From: Rhodanobacter denitrificans
Lineage (GTDB): Bacteria > Pseudomonadota > Gammaproteobacteria > Xanthomonadales > Rhodanobacteraceae
Length of the DNA stretch: 64,000 nt
Reading direction: 5' to 3'
Assembly: GCF_000230695.2 (NCBI RefSeq)
Contig: NC_020541.1
Span: forward strand, 1,984,001-2,048,000
The position numbers were made by a program, and so were the translations under genes. How positions within the stretch are numbered: position 1 is the stretch's first letter; each line of letters begins with the position of its first letter. The notes beneath the pieces are model-generated. The model worked only from the letters and a program-made list of their open reading frames with translations. It was not told the DNA's origin and made no database searches. Positions 10,450 to 20,173 of the stretch are shown here, in pieces.

Positions 10450-10941
10450 ATGGCGAAAACGAAGGAAAAGGACAACAAGGGCGGCGGCACCATCGCGCTC
10501 AACAAGCGCGCACGCTTCGAATACCACATCGACCAGCGCTTCGAGGCCGGCGTCGCCTTGCAGGGCTGGGAGCTGAAGGCGCTGCGCGCGGGCCGGATCA
10601 ACTTCGGCGACAGCTACGCGGTCGTGTTGAAGAACGAGCTTTTCCTGGTCGGTGCCTCGATTCCGCCGTTGATCAGCGCGTCCACCCACGTGGTCGCCGA
10701 GGACCGACGCACCCGCAAGCTGCTGCTGCACCGCAAGGAGATCGATCAGCTGGTCGGCGCGGTCGAGCGCAAGGGCTATACCCTGGTGCCCACCGCGATG
10801 TACTGGAAAGGCAACAAGGTGAAGGTCGAGATCGGGCTTGCCCGCGGCAAGCAGGAGCACGACAAGCGCGACACTGAGAAGCAGCGCGACTGGCAGATCG
10901 AAAAACAGCGAACCATGCGCTCGCACAATCGTGCCGCCTGA
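10450..10941 (+). CDS. smpB: SsrA-binding protein SmpB
   Basis: 163 aa. SmpB binds the tRNA-like part of tmRNA and brings it to stalled ribosomes. Visible family motifs are NKRARFEYHIDQRFEAGV, LQGWELKALRAG and KLLLHRKEIDQL, and the C-terminal tail is rich in Lys/Arg/Asp (KRDTEKQRDWQIEKQR). The start at MAKTKEKDNKGGG was chosen because longer frames lack homology. The gene for its partner, tmRNA, follows directly in convergent orientation. Confidence 0.97.
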   Translation: MAKTKEKDNKGGGTIALNKRARFEYHIDQRFEAGVALQGWELKALRAGRINFGDSYAVVLKNELFLVGASIPPLISASTHVVAEDRRTRKLLLHRKEIDQLVGAVERKGYTLVPTAMYWKGNKVKVEIGLARGKQEHDKRDTEKQRDWQIEKQRTMRSHNRAA

Positions 10942-10961
10942 CGCCACCACCTTCGAACCAT

Positions 10962-10988
10962 AAAAAACCCCCGATCGCTCGGGGGTTT
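10962..10988 (-). terminator. Terminator of tmRNA (possibly bidirectional with smpB)
   Basis: A 7-bp stem CCCCCGA (10968-10974) with TCGGGGG (10979-10985), flanked on the minus strand by six T (10967-10962) and on the plus strand by three T. It is strongest for tmRNA, whose mature 3' end is 9 nt upstream. Confidence 0.88.
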
Positions 10989-10993
10989 CGTGT

Positions 10994-11348
<355 letters not shown>

Positions 11349-11371
11349 GGGGAAAACGATCCGACTGCGAC

Positions 11372-11401
11372 AGTATATGGGGGCATGCATCGCAACACCA
11401 A
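11372..11401 (-). promoter_or_regulatory. Sigma-70 promoter of ssrA
   Basis: Minus strand TTGGTG (11401-11396), 18 bp, TATACT (11377-11372). The predicted start is ~17 nt before the mature 5' end, consistent with RNase P trimming. Confidence 0.65.
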
Positions 11402-11470
11402 TACCGCGCGATGAAGCCGGCCATATCGGATATGTGCTGCGCAAACATTGACCAACGTCAAGTCGAGTGT

Positions 11471-11500
11471 TGTTAGGGTGTTAACGCAACGTCTATACTT
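11471..11500 (+). promoter_or_regulatory. Likely sigma-70 promoter of the cytochrome c pair
   Basis: TTGTTA (11471-11476), 18-bp spacer, TATACT (11495-11500), 48 bp before the first cytochrome start. Confidence 0.55.
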
Positions 11501-11548
11501 GGTGACTGGCGTACTTCCGTATCCGTCGCACTCGTGGGAATGATCTCG

Positions 11549-11869
11549 ATGACTCGATTGCCATTGCTTGGCCTGACCGTGGCCGCAGCCCTCTTTGCCA
11601 CCAGCCTTCACGCCGAGGGCGACAAGGCCGCCGGGCGTGCACTGGTCTATACCTGCGCCGGTTGTCACGGCGTGCCCGGCTACACCAATGCCTATCCGCA
11701 GTACCCGGTGCCGAAAATTGCCGGACAGAACGAGCAATACATCATCAATGCGCTGCAGGGCTACCAGAGCGGGGGCCGCAAGCATCCGACCATGGATGCG
11801 CAGGCGCAAAGCCTGTCGGCCACCGACATCCAGAACATCGCCGCCTATCTTTCCAGCCTCGCCAAGTAA
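11549..11869 (+). CDS. Exported class I cytochrome c (first of pair)
   Basis: 106 aa. A cleavable signal peptide ends near TSLHA. The heme-binding motif CAGCH follows and a Met ligand candidate is in HPTMDAQAQ. It is a small cytochrome c553/c4-type periplasmic electron carrier. The start at 11549 is preferred because GTGGGA is about 8 nt upstream; in-frame ATG 11540 and GTG 11534 are possible. The next cytochrome gene begins 19 bp downstream, so together they resemble a two-heme cytochrome c4 split into two polypeptides. The electron partner is unknown. Confidence 0.9.
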   Translation: MTRLPLLGLTVAAALFATSLHAEGDKAAGRALVYTCAGCHGVPGYTNAYPQYPVPKIAGQNEQYIINALQGYQSGGRKHPTMDAQAQSLSATDIQNIAAYLSSLAK

Positions 11870-11888
11870 GTAGCCAAGGACTTCCCGC

Positions 11889-12242
11889 ATGAAACGTGCG
11901 ATCACCCTGCTTTCATTCGGCGCCATCCTGGCGTTCGCTTCCTCCCAATTGCTGGCCGCCGGCAACGCCGAAAACGGCAAGCAGAAGGCGGCCACCTGCT
12001 TCGCCTGTCACGGCACCGACGGTAATGCGGTGGATCCGCAGTACCCGCGCCTCGCCGGCCAGTACAACCTCTATCTGCAACGCGTGCTGCATGAATACAA
12101 GGAAGGCCAGCGCGACAACCCGATCATGAAGGGCATGGTGGCCACCCTGTCCGACCAGGACATCGAAGACGTTTCGGCGTACTTCTCCAGCCTGCCGAGC
12201 AAGCTCGACACCCTCAAAGGCCACATCAGCGGCAACAGGTAA
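11889..12242 (+). CDS. Exported class I cytochrome c (second of pair)
   Basis: 117 aa. Signal peptide to about LLAAG, heme motif CFACHG, conserved PRLAGQYNLYL and a Met ligand in NPIMKGM, all typical of cytochrome c553/c4 domains. It is co-transcribed with the preceding cytochrome (19-bp gap) and followed by a strong terminator. Periplasmic electron transfer is a safe inference; a specific oxidase partner cannot be named. Confidence 0.92.
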   Translation: MKRAITLLSFGAILAFASSQLLAAGNAENGKQKAATCFACHGTDGNAVDPQYPRLAGQYNLYLQRVLHEYKEGQRDNPIMKGMVATLSDQDIEDVSAYFSSLPSKLDTLKGHISGNR

Positions 12243-12267
12243 ATCCGCCGCGGCGTCGTACGAAGAA

Positions 12268-12300
12268 CAAAGGGTCCGCATCTGGCGGGCCCTTTGTTTT
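12268..12300 (+). terminator. Intrinsic terminator after the cytochrome operon
   Basis: CAAAGGGTCCGC (12268-12279) pairs with GCGGGCCCTTTG (12285-12296) across a 5-nt loop, followed by TTTT. It probably also serves the convergent nfuA. Confidence 0.9.
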
Positions 12301-12317
12301 GGCGGCCGCGCCGCCAC

Positions 12318-12926
12318 TCAGGCGAGTGCCGACTTGCCCCCGGCTTTGCCGTAGTACGGCTTTTCGCCGGAGGCATGGTCGGTGGCGTCGCGCACCGAGG
12401 TCACTTCCGGCACCCGCTCGCGCAGAGTCTTTTCCACGCCCTGCTTCAATGTCACGTCGACCATGCCGCAGCCATGACAGCCGCCGCCGAACTGCAGCAG
12501 CACGGCACCGCTGGCATCGATCTCCAGCAGGCTGACCCGGCCGCCGTGCGAAGCCAGTTTCGGATTGATCTCCGCTTCCAGCACATAGCGCACGCGTTCG
12601 ATCAGGCCCGCTTCCACGCCGGGTACGTCGCCCTTGATCTTCGGCGCGCGGATGTTGAGCTGACCACCGGTGGCGTTCGGCTCGAAGTCGATGCTGGCCT
12701 GGTCCAGCCAGCTGGCGCTGTCGCCGTCGATATGGAAGTCGAAGCCGGCGCATTCGATCGTCCACTCCCCACCGGCCAGGTCCGCGGGCTCGCAGAACTC
12801 CAGCTCGCAGTTGGCCGCCGGCGTGCCCGGCGAGGTCACCCGCAGGCGGATGCCCAGCCCGTCGATGCCTTGCTGCGAAAGAAGCCGCAGGAAATGCTGC
12901 TGCGCGCGTTCCGAGATTTCGATCAT
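12318..12926 (-). CDS. nfuA: Fe/S biogenesis protein NfuA
   Basis: 202 aa. An N-terminal degenerate A-type (IscA/HesB-like) domain is followed by a C-terminal NifU domain with the cluster-binding CHGC (Cys150, Cys153). NfuA carries and delivers [4Fe-4S] clusters, especially under oxidative stress or iron limitation. The start (MIEISERAQQHFLRLL) has GGAG upstream; the longer in-frame extension is not homologous. It stands alone, convergent with the cytochrome operon. Confidence 0.95.
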   Translation of the reverse strand: MIEISERAQQHFLRLLSQQGIDGLGIRLRVTSPGTPAANCELEFCEPADLAGGEWTIECAGFDFHIDGDSASWLDQASIDFEPNATGGQLNIRAPKIKGDVPGVEAGLIERVRYVLEAEINPKLASHGGRVSLLEIDASGAVLLQFGGGCHGCGMVDVTLKQGVEKTLRERVPEVTSVRDATDHASGEKPYYGKAGGKSALA

Positions 12927-13081
12927 GCCTGCTCCAGGGTCGCCAAATCGATGCCGGCGGGCCACACCGGCGAAACAGCACCATTTTAGTCCGGTTTCGC
13001 GTCCGGGTGCGTGCTTTGACATTTGCGCAGGCAACTTCGACGCTTCACCCTTCCAGAATCTCAAACCCGATGGAGACCTCC

Positions 13082-13423
13082 ATGAACGCCAACGACCTGG
13101 CCAGCCGGCATTGCCAACCACGCAAGGGCAAGGAACATGCGCTGGACGCCGCGCAGGTGGTCGAACTGCTGCAGCAACTGCCGGACTGGCAGCTGCGTGG
13201 GGACGGCATGGCCATCGCCAAGGATTTCCGTTTTAGCGACTTCCACCACACATTGGGCTTCATCAACGCGGTGGGCTTCATGGCCAACCAGGAAGACCAC
13301 CACCCGGATCTCGAGGCCGGCTACGGCCATTGCCAAGTGTTGTGGTCGACCCACGACGTGGGCGGCCTGTCGCTGAACGATTTCATCTGCGCGGCGCGGG
13401 TCGATGCCCTGCTGGCGCGCTGA
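13082..13423 (+). CDS. phhB: Pterin-4a-carbinolamine dehydratase
   Basis: 113 aa, single DCoH/PCD domain. The catalytic His pattern is visible (DFHHTLGF, QEDHHPDLE) and the C-terminal STHDVGGLSLNDF is conserved. It dehydrates 4a-hydroxytetrahydropterin to recycle the cofactor of aromatic amino-acid hydroxylases. ATG 13082 has GGAG 6 nt upstream; ATG 13070 is an alternative. It ends directly against the convergent rluC. No phenylalanine hydroxylase gene is in the window. Confidence 0.93.
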   Translation: MNANDLASRHCQPRKGKEHALDAAQVVELLQQLPDWQLRGDGMAIAKDFRFSDFHHTLGFINAVGFMANQEDHHPDLEAGYGHCQVLWSTHDVGGLSLNDFICAARVDALLAR

Positions 13424-14422
13424 TCAGAAGTCGATGCGTGATTTTTCCTGCATCCACACCAGTCTCTTGCCCTTCACCGCCAGCACGTCGAGAAAATCCT
13501 TGAGGTCTTGCGGCAGTGGTGCGGAAAAGCTGTAGGCACGCCCGTCCAGGTCGAAACTCATGTGCGAGGCGTGCAGGAACATCCGGTTCAGGCCCATCTC
13601 GCGGTAGCGCTTGTTCATCTCGCGATCGCCGTATTTCGGGTCGCCGGCCAGCGGATGGCCGATGTGTGCCGCGTGCACGCGGATCTGGTGGGTGCGGCCG
13701 GTACCCAGCGTGGCCTGCATCAGGCGGGCGCTGGGGTATTGCTCCATTTCGCGGAAAAAGGTCAGCGACGGCTTGCCGTTGTCGGCCACCCGCACCATCC
13801 GCTCGCCGCCCTGCAGCACGGATTTCAGCAGCGGCGCGTTCACGTCAAATTTCGCCTTGGACGGGTGGCCGAGCATCAGGCACAGGTACTGCTTGGTCAC
13901 CTCGCCGGCCCGGATCGCCGCCTGCAGACCGGTCAGTCCCGCCCGGGTACGGGCGAACACCAGCACGCCGCTGGTGTCGCGGTCGAGCCGGTGCACCAGT
14001 TCCAGGTGCTCCTGCGGGCGAGTGGCGCGCAGCAGTTCGATCGCACCGTGGCTCACCCCGCTGCCGCCATGGCTGGCCACGCCGGCCGGCTTGTCGATCA
14101 CCAGGAAGTGCTTGTCCTCGAAAATGATCGCGTCGGCCACCGAGGCCACCAAGCCGCTGGCCGGGGCCCGTTCCTCCGGCCGTTCCGCCACCCGCACCGG
14201 GGGGATTCGCAGCGTATCGCCGTCGGCGAGACGCGTGTCCGGCTTGGCTCGCTTGCCGTTCACGCGCACCTGGCCAGTGCGCAAAAGCCGGTAAATCATG
14301 CTCTTGGGCACGCCCTTGAGCAGCGTCACGAGTGCGTTGTCGATGCGTTGCCCGTCCCGCTCGGGGCCGATCTCGACTTGACGTACACCGTGAGGTGCAT
14401 CATGGGAAGTTGCCGTCTGCAT
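13424..14422 (-). CDS. rluC: 23S rRNA pseudouridine synthase RluC
   Basis: 332 aa. An S4 RNA-binding domain (IYRLLRTGQVRVNGKR) comes first, then the RluA-type catalytic domain with HRLDRDTSGVLV; Asp147 is the nucleophile. RluC makes three pseudouridines in 23S rRNA helices near the peptidyl transferase centre (955, 2504, 2580 in E. coli). Divergence from rne is the same arrangement as in E. coli, which supports RluC over RluD. Confidence 0.94.
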   Translation of the reverse strand: MQTATSHDAPHGVRQVEIGPERDGQRIDNALVTLLKGVPKSMIYRLLRTGQVRVNGKRAKPDTRLADGDTLRIPPVRVAERPEERAPASGLVASVADAIIFEDKHFLVIDKPAGVASHGGSGVSHGAIELLRATRPQEHLELVHRLDRDTSGVLVFARTRAGLTGLQAAIRAGEVTKQYLCLMLGHPSKAKFDVNAPLLKSVLQGGERMVRVADNGKPSLTFFREMEQYPSARLMQATLGTGRTHQIRVHAAHIGHPLAGDPKYGDREMNKRYREMGLNRMFLHASHMSFDLDGRAYSFSAPLPQDLKDFLDVLAVKGKRLVWMQEKSRIDF

Positions 14423-14758
14423 TGAAAAAAACCTGCTGAAATAGGATACTCGGCGGGCGCTACATTCTGCCCGCCGAAGTCCGGACTGGGCCGAGTGCCC
14501 GCCCGTAACGTCGGCGAGGATTGCTCCAGTTGCCTTCGGGCGGCCGGTCGCGACTCCCTTTCATCGTAACGGTTTGGGCCGTCGTTTGTCCGATGCCATT
14601 GCGGTGTCGGGGCGGCAGGCGCAGCTGACCGAATCATCCCGACGCCGGAAACGGTGCCGTTTTTTTTGCCGCTTAACCGCAGCGGCGCGATCCCCGGCAG
14701 GCCGCCATTGTGGCGCCACCGTGGCACGCGACGCGCGGCCAAGCCGAGGATTACCACC
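14423..14758 (+). promoter_or_regulatory. rluC-rne intergenic region with long rne leader
   Basis: 336 bp without a credible gene. It contains a hairpin CGGCGGGC-N10-GCCCGCCG (14451-14476) and a GC-rich stretch leading to a T8 run near 14659-14666 with partial complementarity before it. In other gammaproteobacteria the long rne leader mediates RNase E autoregulation by self-cleavage; a similar role here is inferred from position and length, not from a recognised Rfam structure. Confidence 0.45.
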
Positions 14759-17700
14759 ATGAAACGCATGTTGATCAACGCGACTCAGCGTGAAGAGTTG
14801 CGCGTGGCCATTGTCGATGGCCAGAACCTCTACGACCTGGACATCGAAATCCCTTCGCGGGAGCAGAAAAAGTCCAATATTTACAAGGGTCGAATCACTC
14901 GGGTTGAGGCTTCACTCGAAGCCTGCTTCGTCGAGTACGGCGCCGAACGTCATGGCTTCCTGCCGCTGAAGGAAATCTCCCGCGAGTATTTCACCCCGGG
15001 TCTGGACCCGCACAAGGCGAACATCCGCGAGCTGATCAAGGAAGGCCAGGAAGTCGTCGTGCAGGTGGAAAAGGAGGAGCGCGGCAACAAGGGCGCTGCC
15101 CTGACCACGTTCATCAGCCTGGCCGGCCGCTACATGGTGCTGATGCCGAACAACCCGAAGGCCGGCGGCGTCTCGCGCCGGATCGAGGGCGAGGACCGGC
15201 AGGCGCTGAAGGAGGCGCTGGATCACGTCACGGTGCCTGACGATGTCGGCCTGATCGTGCGCACCGCCGGCCTCGGCCGCGATGCCGAAGAGCTGCAGTG
15301 GGATCTGGACTACCTGCTGACCCTGTGGAAGTCGATCTCCGAAGCGGCCAGCAAGCAGAAGGCGCCGTTCCTGATCTACCAGGAATCGAAGCTGTTCATC
15401 CGTGCCCTGCGCGACTACCTGCGCAGCGACATCGGCGAGATCCTGATCGACGACGAACCGCTGTACAACGACGCCCGCGATTTCATGCAGCAGGTGATGC
15501 CCAACGCCCTGCGCAAGCTCAAGCTGTATCGCGACGACACCCCGCTGTTCACCCGCTACCAGATCGAGACGCAGATCGAGAGCGCGTTCGACCGCCAGGT
15601 ACGCCTGCCGTCGGGCGGTTCGATCGTGATCGATCAAACCGAGGCGCTGACCGCGATCGACGTCAATTCGTCCAAGGCCACCAAGGGCAGCGACATCGAG
15701 GAAACGGCGTTCAACACCAATTGCGAGGCCGCGGTGGAAATCGCCCGCCAGGCGCGCATCCGCGATGCCGGCGGCCTGCTGGTGATCGACTTCATCGACA
15801 TGGACAGCCCCAAGCACCAGCGTGAAGTGGAAGATCGCCTGAAGGATGCATTGAAGCTGGATCGCGCGCGCGTACAGATTGGCCGCATCTCGCGCTTCGG
15901 CCTGCTCGAGATGTCGCGCCAGCGGCTGCGCCCGAGCCTGGGCGAAGCCACCCAGATCACCTGCCCGCGCTGCGAAGGCCACGGCCACATCCGCGGTGTG
16001 GAATCGCTGTCGCTGTCCACCCTGCGCCTGATCGAAGAGCACGCGATGAAGGACAACACCGGCCAGGTGCTGGTGCAGGCGCCCACCAGCGTCGCCAACT
16101 TCCTGCTCAACGAGAAGCGCGCCAGCGTGGTCGAGATCGAGCTGCGCCACAAGGCGCACGTGGTGATTGTCGCCGACGAGAAGCTGGAAACCCCGCACAT
16201 CGAGATCCAGCGCATCCGCGAGGCGGAGATGGGCGAGCACAGCAAGCCCAGCTACGAACGCCTCACCGCGGTCGAGGCCAGCGAACTGCCGAAGATGGGC
16301 CAGACCCTGGGCAGCGGCGAGCAGCCTGCCGTAAGCGGCATCGTGCCGGCCAGTCCGGCACCGGTGCGCGAAGAAGTCGCCGCACCGGTCGCTGCGGCGG
16401 CTCCGCCGGCCGCACGCCGTCAAGCGGCGGCAGCACCCGCCGCCGCAGCGCCAAGCGGCGGCATCATCTCGCGCCTGTTTGGCTGGTTCCGCAGCGCGGA
16501 AGCGGCAGCACCCGCGCCGATACCGAAACGCGTCGACAACGGCGGCGACGGCAGCAGCCGCAGCCGTCGTGACGAGCGTGGCAATCGTCCCGGCGCCAGC
16601 TCGGGCGCACCATCCCCGCGCCAGCCGCGGCGCGAGGCCGCCCAGCAAGGCTCGTCGAAGCCCTCTGCCCAGCAGCCGGCCCGCGGCAACCGTCAGCGCG
16701 GCAACGAGACCCAGCCGCGCCCGGCGCAGCAATCCCAGGCCCAGGCCGCCAGGGCGGATCGCCAGCCCAAACCGGCCGCAGCAACCGAGAACACCCCTGC
16801 GCGTGCAGAGCGCAAGCCGAATCCGCCGCAGTCGCCCAAGGTCGAACGCCAGCCGCGCATCACCGTCGACGAGCGCCCCACCGCGGCACCACCGGATGAT
16901 GCCGTGAAGGAAGCCGAGCCGTTGCTCGCACCGCTGGCCGCCTCGTCGGTGCCCGAATCTGCCGACAGCCCCCTGGATGCCGAAGGCAGCCAGGCGCGCC
17001 GCCGCCGCGGTCGTCGTGGTGGCCGCCGGCGCCGACGTCACGACGAAACCGCCACGAACGGCACGGACATCGACAGCGCCCTGGCGCTTGACGACGAGGA
17101 TCGCGAGGAAGCCATTGCAGACGCCACTGCAGCGACCCCGGTTTCGCACAGTGCGCCGTCGCCGCGTGAATCGTCGCCCGTGGTCGCCGCAAGCGATGGC
17201 GACACCGCACCGGCCATCGTGCCGGCTCGCCCACCGATGCCTGCCCGGCCGATCGAAACGGGCACCACGCCTTCCATTGACGCGGAGATCAGTGCCACGG
17301 TGCCTGCCGCCACGGCATTCAACCTGCCAACCCTGCCGCCGATTCCCGACCCGGTGAAATCCGCAGTGGCAACGGCCGCGGCTGACGAACACGATCTTGT
17401 CCGGATTACCCCGGCGAGCACGCCTGCGCCAGAACCGCAACCTGCCGCAGTCGCGATGAGCGCCGGGGATAGCCATGCGACGAAGGCGGATCCTCTTCCG
17501 ATGGCCGTCACCATAGCCGCCACCACACCGACGACGATCAGTCGGCCGGCTTCCGACACGGTGTCATCGACGGTCGTGGCATCGTCGAGCACGCAGCCGG
17601 CGCTGGCAGCAGTGACTGCGGCAAGCCCGACGGTCGTGATTCCCGGGTCGGCTACAGCTTCGGCACCGACCGCGCCGTTTGCGCAAGAGGTCGACCCTTC

Positions 17701-17911
17701 GATGAGCGTGGCGGTACCGGCGGTTGCCACCGACAAGCCTGAATCGGCAACCGATCCCGTGACTTCGCTGCAGCAACCCACGCAAGGCGATTTGCTGGCC
17801 CAGCCGAATCACCCGGCAAGGCCGCTGCCGTCGCTCAGCGAGGAAAGCGAACCTGCCTCGCCGCGCTCGCACGACGAGTCCGACGCGCACAAGGGCGACA
17901 CGAACAGCTGA
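14759..17911 (+). CDS. rne: Ribonuclease E
   Basis: 1050-aa endoribonuclease and degradosome scaffold. The catalytic half has an S1 domain (from about residue 37), the DNase I-like site with Asp301 ([12 protein letters not shown]) and Asp344 (VIDFIDMDS), and the Zn-link CPRC (Cys402, Cys405), matching E. coli positions 303, 346, 404 and 407. After ~530 the protein is low-complexity. [14 protein letters not shown] resembles the membrane-targeting amphipathic helix; two Arg-rich stretches ([26 protein letters not shown]) fit RNA binding. The last ~300 residues are a long Pro/Ala/Thr/Ser-rich tail. Start [10 protein letters not shown]. Confidence 0.97.
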   Translation: MKRMLINATQREELRVAIVDGQNLYDLDIEIPSREQKKSNIYKGRITRVEASLEACFVEYGAERHGFLPLKEISREYFTPGLDPHKANIRELIKEGQEVVVQVEKEERGNKGAALTTFISLAGRYMVLMPNNPKAGGVSRRIEGEDRQALKEALDHVTVPDDVGLIVRTAGLGRDAEELQWDLDYLLTLWKSISEAASKQKAPFLIYQESKLFIRALRDYLRSDIGEILIDDEPLYNDARDFMQQVMPNALRKLKLYRDDTPLFTRYQIETQIESAFDRQVRLPSGGSIVIDQTEALTAIDVNSSKATKGSDIEETAFNTNCEAAVEIARQARIRDAGGLLVIDFIDMDSPKHQREVEDRLKDALKLDRARVQIGRISRFGLLEMSRQRLRPSLGEATQITCPRCEGHGHIRGVESLSLSTLRLIEEHAMKDNTGQVLVQAPTSVANFLLNEKRASVVEIELRHKAHVVIVADEKLETPHIEIQRIREAEMGEHSKPSYERLTAVEASELPKMGQTLGSGEQPAVSGIVPASPAPVREEVAAPVAAAAPPAARRQAAAAPAAAAPSGGIISRLFGWFRSAEAAAPAPIPKRVDNGGDGSSRSRRDERGNRPGASSGAPSPRQPRREAAQQGSSKPSAQQPARGNRQRGNETQPRPAQQSQAQAARADRQPKPAAATENTPARAERKPNPPQSPKVERQPRITVDERPTAAPPDDAVKEAEPLLAPLAASSVPESADSPLDAEGSQARRRRGRRGGRRRRRHDETATNGTDIDSALALDDEDREEAIADATAATPVSHSAPSPRESSPVVAASDGDTAPAIVPARPPMPARPIETGTTPSIDAEISATVPAATAFNLPTLPPIPDPVKSAVATAAADEHDLVRITPASTPAPEPQPAAVAMSAGDSHATKADPLPMAVTIAATTPTTISRPASDTVSSTVVASSSTQPALAAVTAASPTVVIPGSATASAPTAPFAQEVDPSMSVAVPAVATDKPESATDPVTSLQQPTQGDLLAQPNHPARPLPSLSEESEPASPRSHDESDAHKGDTNS

Positions 17912-17938
17912 GTGGTCACGCCACCGTGCAGCACGACG

Positions 17939-17971
17939 AAAAAAACCGGACCTCACGTCCGGTTTTTTTTT
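17939..17971 (+). terminator. Intrinsic terminator of rne
   Basis: AAAAACCGGAC-CTCAC-GTCCGGTTTTTTTTT: a perfect stem with nine T on the plus strand and an A-run before it that could also serve minus-strand transcription. Confidence 0.93.
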
Positions 17972-18007
17972 ACCGCTTCCGATCACCCGGATGCCTGGCC
18001 TGTTGCA

Positions 18008-18208
18008 TCAATTGCCGACGTGGTGATTCGGAGTATCGATCAGTCCATGTACGGTCATCAGATGGGCCAGGCTGAGCACGTGGTCCACGTGCAGTTTCTC
18101 CATCAGGCGCTGTTTGTAGGTGGACACGGTCTTGGGACTCAGGTTGAGCTGTTCGCCAATGATGGTCAGCGGTTTGCCGCGCACCAGCATCATCGCCACT
18201 TGGCTATT
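18008..18208 (-). pseudogene. C-terminal remnant of a LuxR-type response regulator
   Basis: Only the HTH part of a NarL/UvrY-type regulator remains: QVAMMLVRGKPLTIIGEQLN, SPKTVSTYKQRLMEKL, ending near VHGLIDTPNHHVGN. Homology stops abruptly just before QVAMM, and the receiver domain and usual LSxRE motif are missing. An in-frame ATG at 18217 opens a 69-codon frame, but this is probably accidental. The break at about 18208 is the first sign of insertion in this region. Confidence 0.75.
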
Positions 18209-18280
18209 TGTGCCCATCCCCCGACAGTATAAAATAAGCGGTAAAACAGCCTATATAACAACGACCTATCTTTGTCGCAG

Positions 18281-19357
18281 CTAACGACGCCGGACGTTCG
18301 ATCGTGCCGGATTCGCACGAGGCACCGCTTCAGCCTCATGGACATCAACCTCAGTGGTACTGACGTTGCGCAGTCGAGCAAACATTTCTTCCAGTACGTC
18401 CAACCGTGCCTGGCTGGCGGCGCGCTGGGTCTCCACCTCTCGCCGGTGATCCCGTTCGGTGGTCAATTGAGTTTCGGCCGCTGCGAGCTGGGTTTGCAGA
18501 TGCGCCTGCCCTTGTTCGGCTTGGGCCAACCGCATCTGCAAGGTCGGATGCTCCTTGGCCAGCGGCAGATTCGCGTCGTAGGCGTGTTGCAGTTTCTGAT
18601 GCTCGGTGCGGAACTGGCGAAACTCCTTGTCGAGCTGATTGATATGCTCGGTCATCCGGGCATTATCGCGGTTGAGCTGCAGTAGCTCGTGATTCTTGCT
18701 CGTGATGGTGTCGTTGGCTTGTCGCAACTCGACCTGCAGTCCCTGCACCTGGTGTTCGTGCCGGCGCTGCTCTTGGTCGCGCTGTTCCTTGACTGCCGTC
18801 CGATAGTGCTCCAAGGCATCGCGGGCATGCTGGTGTTTGTCTTCCAGCGACTGAATGTGCGCTTCGTGCTCAGTCAGCCGAGTGGTCATGCCGGCGACCC
18901 GCTCCTCCAACTGCTGGACGAGCAACGCGCGATCACGAAGCCCTTGTTGGGCCTGTTCATGGGCAGCCTTTTCGTCTTGCAGGGCGATATCGGTACGCTG
19001 CAGCTGCGTGCTGAGCGCAGTCGCTTCTTGGCGGTGCTGTTCCACGGTGGCAGTCAGCGCTTGGCGTTCCGCCGTGAAGCGTTCTTGCGCCGCGGTGATC
19101 CGGACCTCGGCCTCCTCGTGCAGTCGTTCGGCCAGCCGGCCGACTAGATCCTGTAAGGCATCGCTGATCGCCACCGTCGCACCGACACGCGGCCCGTCCT
19201 CGGCTTCCAGTTCCTTCAGGTAGCGGTGGATGGTGGTCTTGGAGCCGGTATTACCCAAGGCCACCCGTAAGGCGTCGACCGAAGGATGCTTTCCCTGCGC
19301 CAACAGACTGTTCCGCGCCTTCTGGACCTCGGTCTTGTACAAGCCACCACGTGCCAT
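18281..19357 (-). CDS. KfrA/TnpT-like DNA-binding coiled-coil protein
   Basis: 358 aa. The first ~90 residues match the KfrA N-terminal DNA-binding domain (ARGGLYKTEVQKARNSLL, LGNTGSKTTIHRYLKELE). The next ~230 form a continuous coiled coil rich in Gln, Glu, Arg and Leu, and the end is basic (RSNVRRR). Such proteins act in plasmid maintenance or, as TnpT, assist transposon cointegrate resolution. The start (MARGG) has GAGAG upstream. No tnpS partner lies next to it, but palindromes do, so it may be the surviving half of a Tn4651-like resolution module. It differs in sequence from the second KfrA-type gene at 20597-21535. Confidence 0.8.
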   Translation of the reverse strand: MARGGLYKTEVQKARNSLLAQGKHPSVDALRVALGNTGSKTTIHRYLKELEAEDGPRVGATVAISDALQDLVGRLAERLHEEAEVRITAAQERFTAERQALTATVEQHRQEATALSTQLQRTDIALQDEKAAHEQAQQGLRDRALLVQQLEERVAGMTTRLTEHEAHIQSLEDKHQHARDALEHYRTAVKEQRDQEQRRHEHQVQGLQVELRQANDTITSKNHELLQLNRDNARMTEHINQLDKEFRQFRTEHQKLQHAYDANLPLAKEHPTLQMRLAQAEQGQAHLQTQLAAAETQLTTERDHRREVETQRAASQARLDVLEEMFARLRNVSTTEVDVHEAEAVPRANPARSNVRRR

Positions 19358-19385
19358 ATCGGTCTCTCGATGGATTTCATAATGC

Positions 19386-19410
19386 ATTACATACCATGTA
19401 ATTACATACC
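19386..19410. promoter_or_regulatory. Direct and inverted repeats before the KfrA-like gene
   Basis: ATTACATACC occurs at 19386-19395 and 19401-19410 (15-bp period); the first copy also begins a palindrome ATTACAT-ACC-ATGTAAT (19386-19402). Located 29 bp upstream of the start, this fits an autoregulatory operator or a recombination site. Confidence 0.55.
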
Positions 19411-19448
19411 GATCAATCACACAAGACGCCACAGAAACCCGCTCTTTC

Positions 19449-19481
19449 TCAGGCGGGATAATGTTGGATTATCCCGCCTGA
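19449..19481. repeat. Perfect 14-bp inverted repeat with 5-bp spacer
   Basis: TCAGGCGGGATAAT (19449-19462), spacer GTTGG, and its exact complement (19468-19481). No T-run follows on either strand, so a terminator is unlikely. The size resembles a tyrosine-recombinase core site or a repressor operator and may be linked to the KfrA/TnpT-like gene. Confidence 0.6.
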
Positions 19482-19521
19482 CCCGGTCAGAAGGTGAATT
19501 TGGCCCTGCCGGCAGTACGAA

Positions 19522-19955
19522 ATGGCGTTTCCGAGCGACGCGGCTGGGCGCCTACGACATGGTGGCGGCGATTCGCGCCGTAGTAAGTCCGTTATCGACG
19601 TCATCCCGCTGAGCGAACCGTCGTTCACCGAAATGCAGGTTGCGGCGCGACACGATGAGTTGGCCGGCCAATACGGCGCGGCCGCGCACACGCTGGACCA
19701 GGCCTTGAAGCTTGCCCCCGACTCATCGGACCTGCTGCAGGATCGGGCAGAGATTGCGTTGCGGCTGAAGAATTTCAGCGACGCCGAAAAGCTGGCCCGT
19801 CAGTCGTGGTCGTTGGGTCCGAAACTCGGCACCCCTGTGTACCCGCAACTGGCAGACCATGGTCGAGGTGCGCTTGCAGGCTGGCGACCGAGCCTGTGCG
19901 GAGCGCGCGCAGGTGGGTACAGCAATGCCGCAAGGCGAGGATCAATCACTTTTGA
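19522..19955 (+). pseudogene. Frameshifted tetratricopeptide-repeat protein remnant
   Basis: Frame 1 shows PLSEPSFTEMQVAARHDELA, then HTLDQALKLAPDSSDLLQDR and DAEKLARQSWSLGPKLG (19600-19830), a TPR pattern. After a +1 slip near 19832 the reading continues LCTRNWQTMVEVRLQAGDRA, and after a second slip near 19910 it ends RRWVQQCRKARINHF and stop at 19955. Two frameshifts and no credible start mean it is dead. It probably encoded an envelope TPR protein; position and decay fit transposon debris. Confidence 0.7.
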
Positions 19956-20173
19956 GCGAGCCACGAGCCGATCCTCGGTTGCTCCTGCGTGCCCGGCGGA
20001 TGGGGCGGCGCGGTGTCACGCCATGGCCGGTGACCGCGGTCGCGGATCGGTGGTGCGCTTCGCAAGCGGTATCTAGATCGCTGCTGGTGGCGCGGCTTGC
20101 CATGCCCCGCAGGCATGCGCAAGGCACCTCGGGTTCATTTGCCTGACGCCGGCGCCGACGGGGTATCGGCATG

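Noticed and set aside
14912..17476. 854-codon minus-strand frame inside rne
   Set aside because: Mirror frame of a GC-rich gene; no recognisable domain and no ribosome site.
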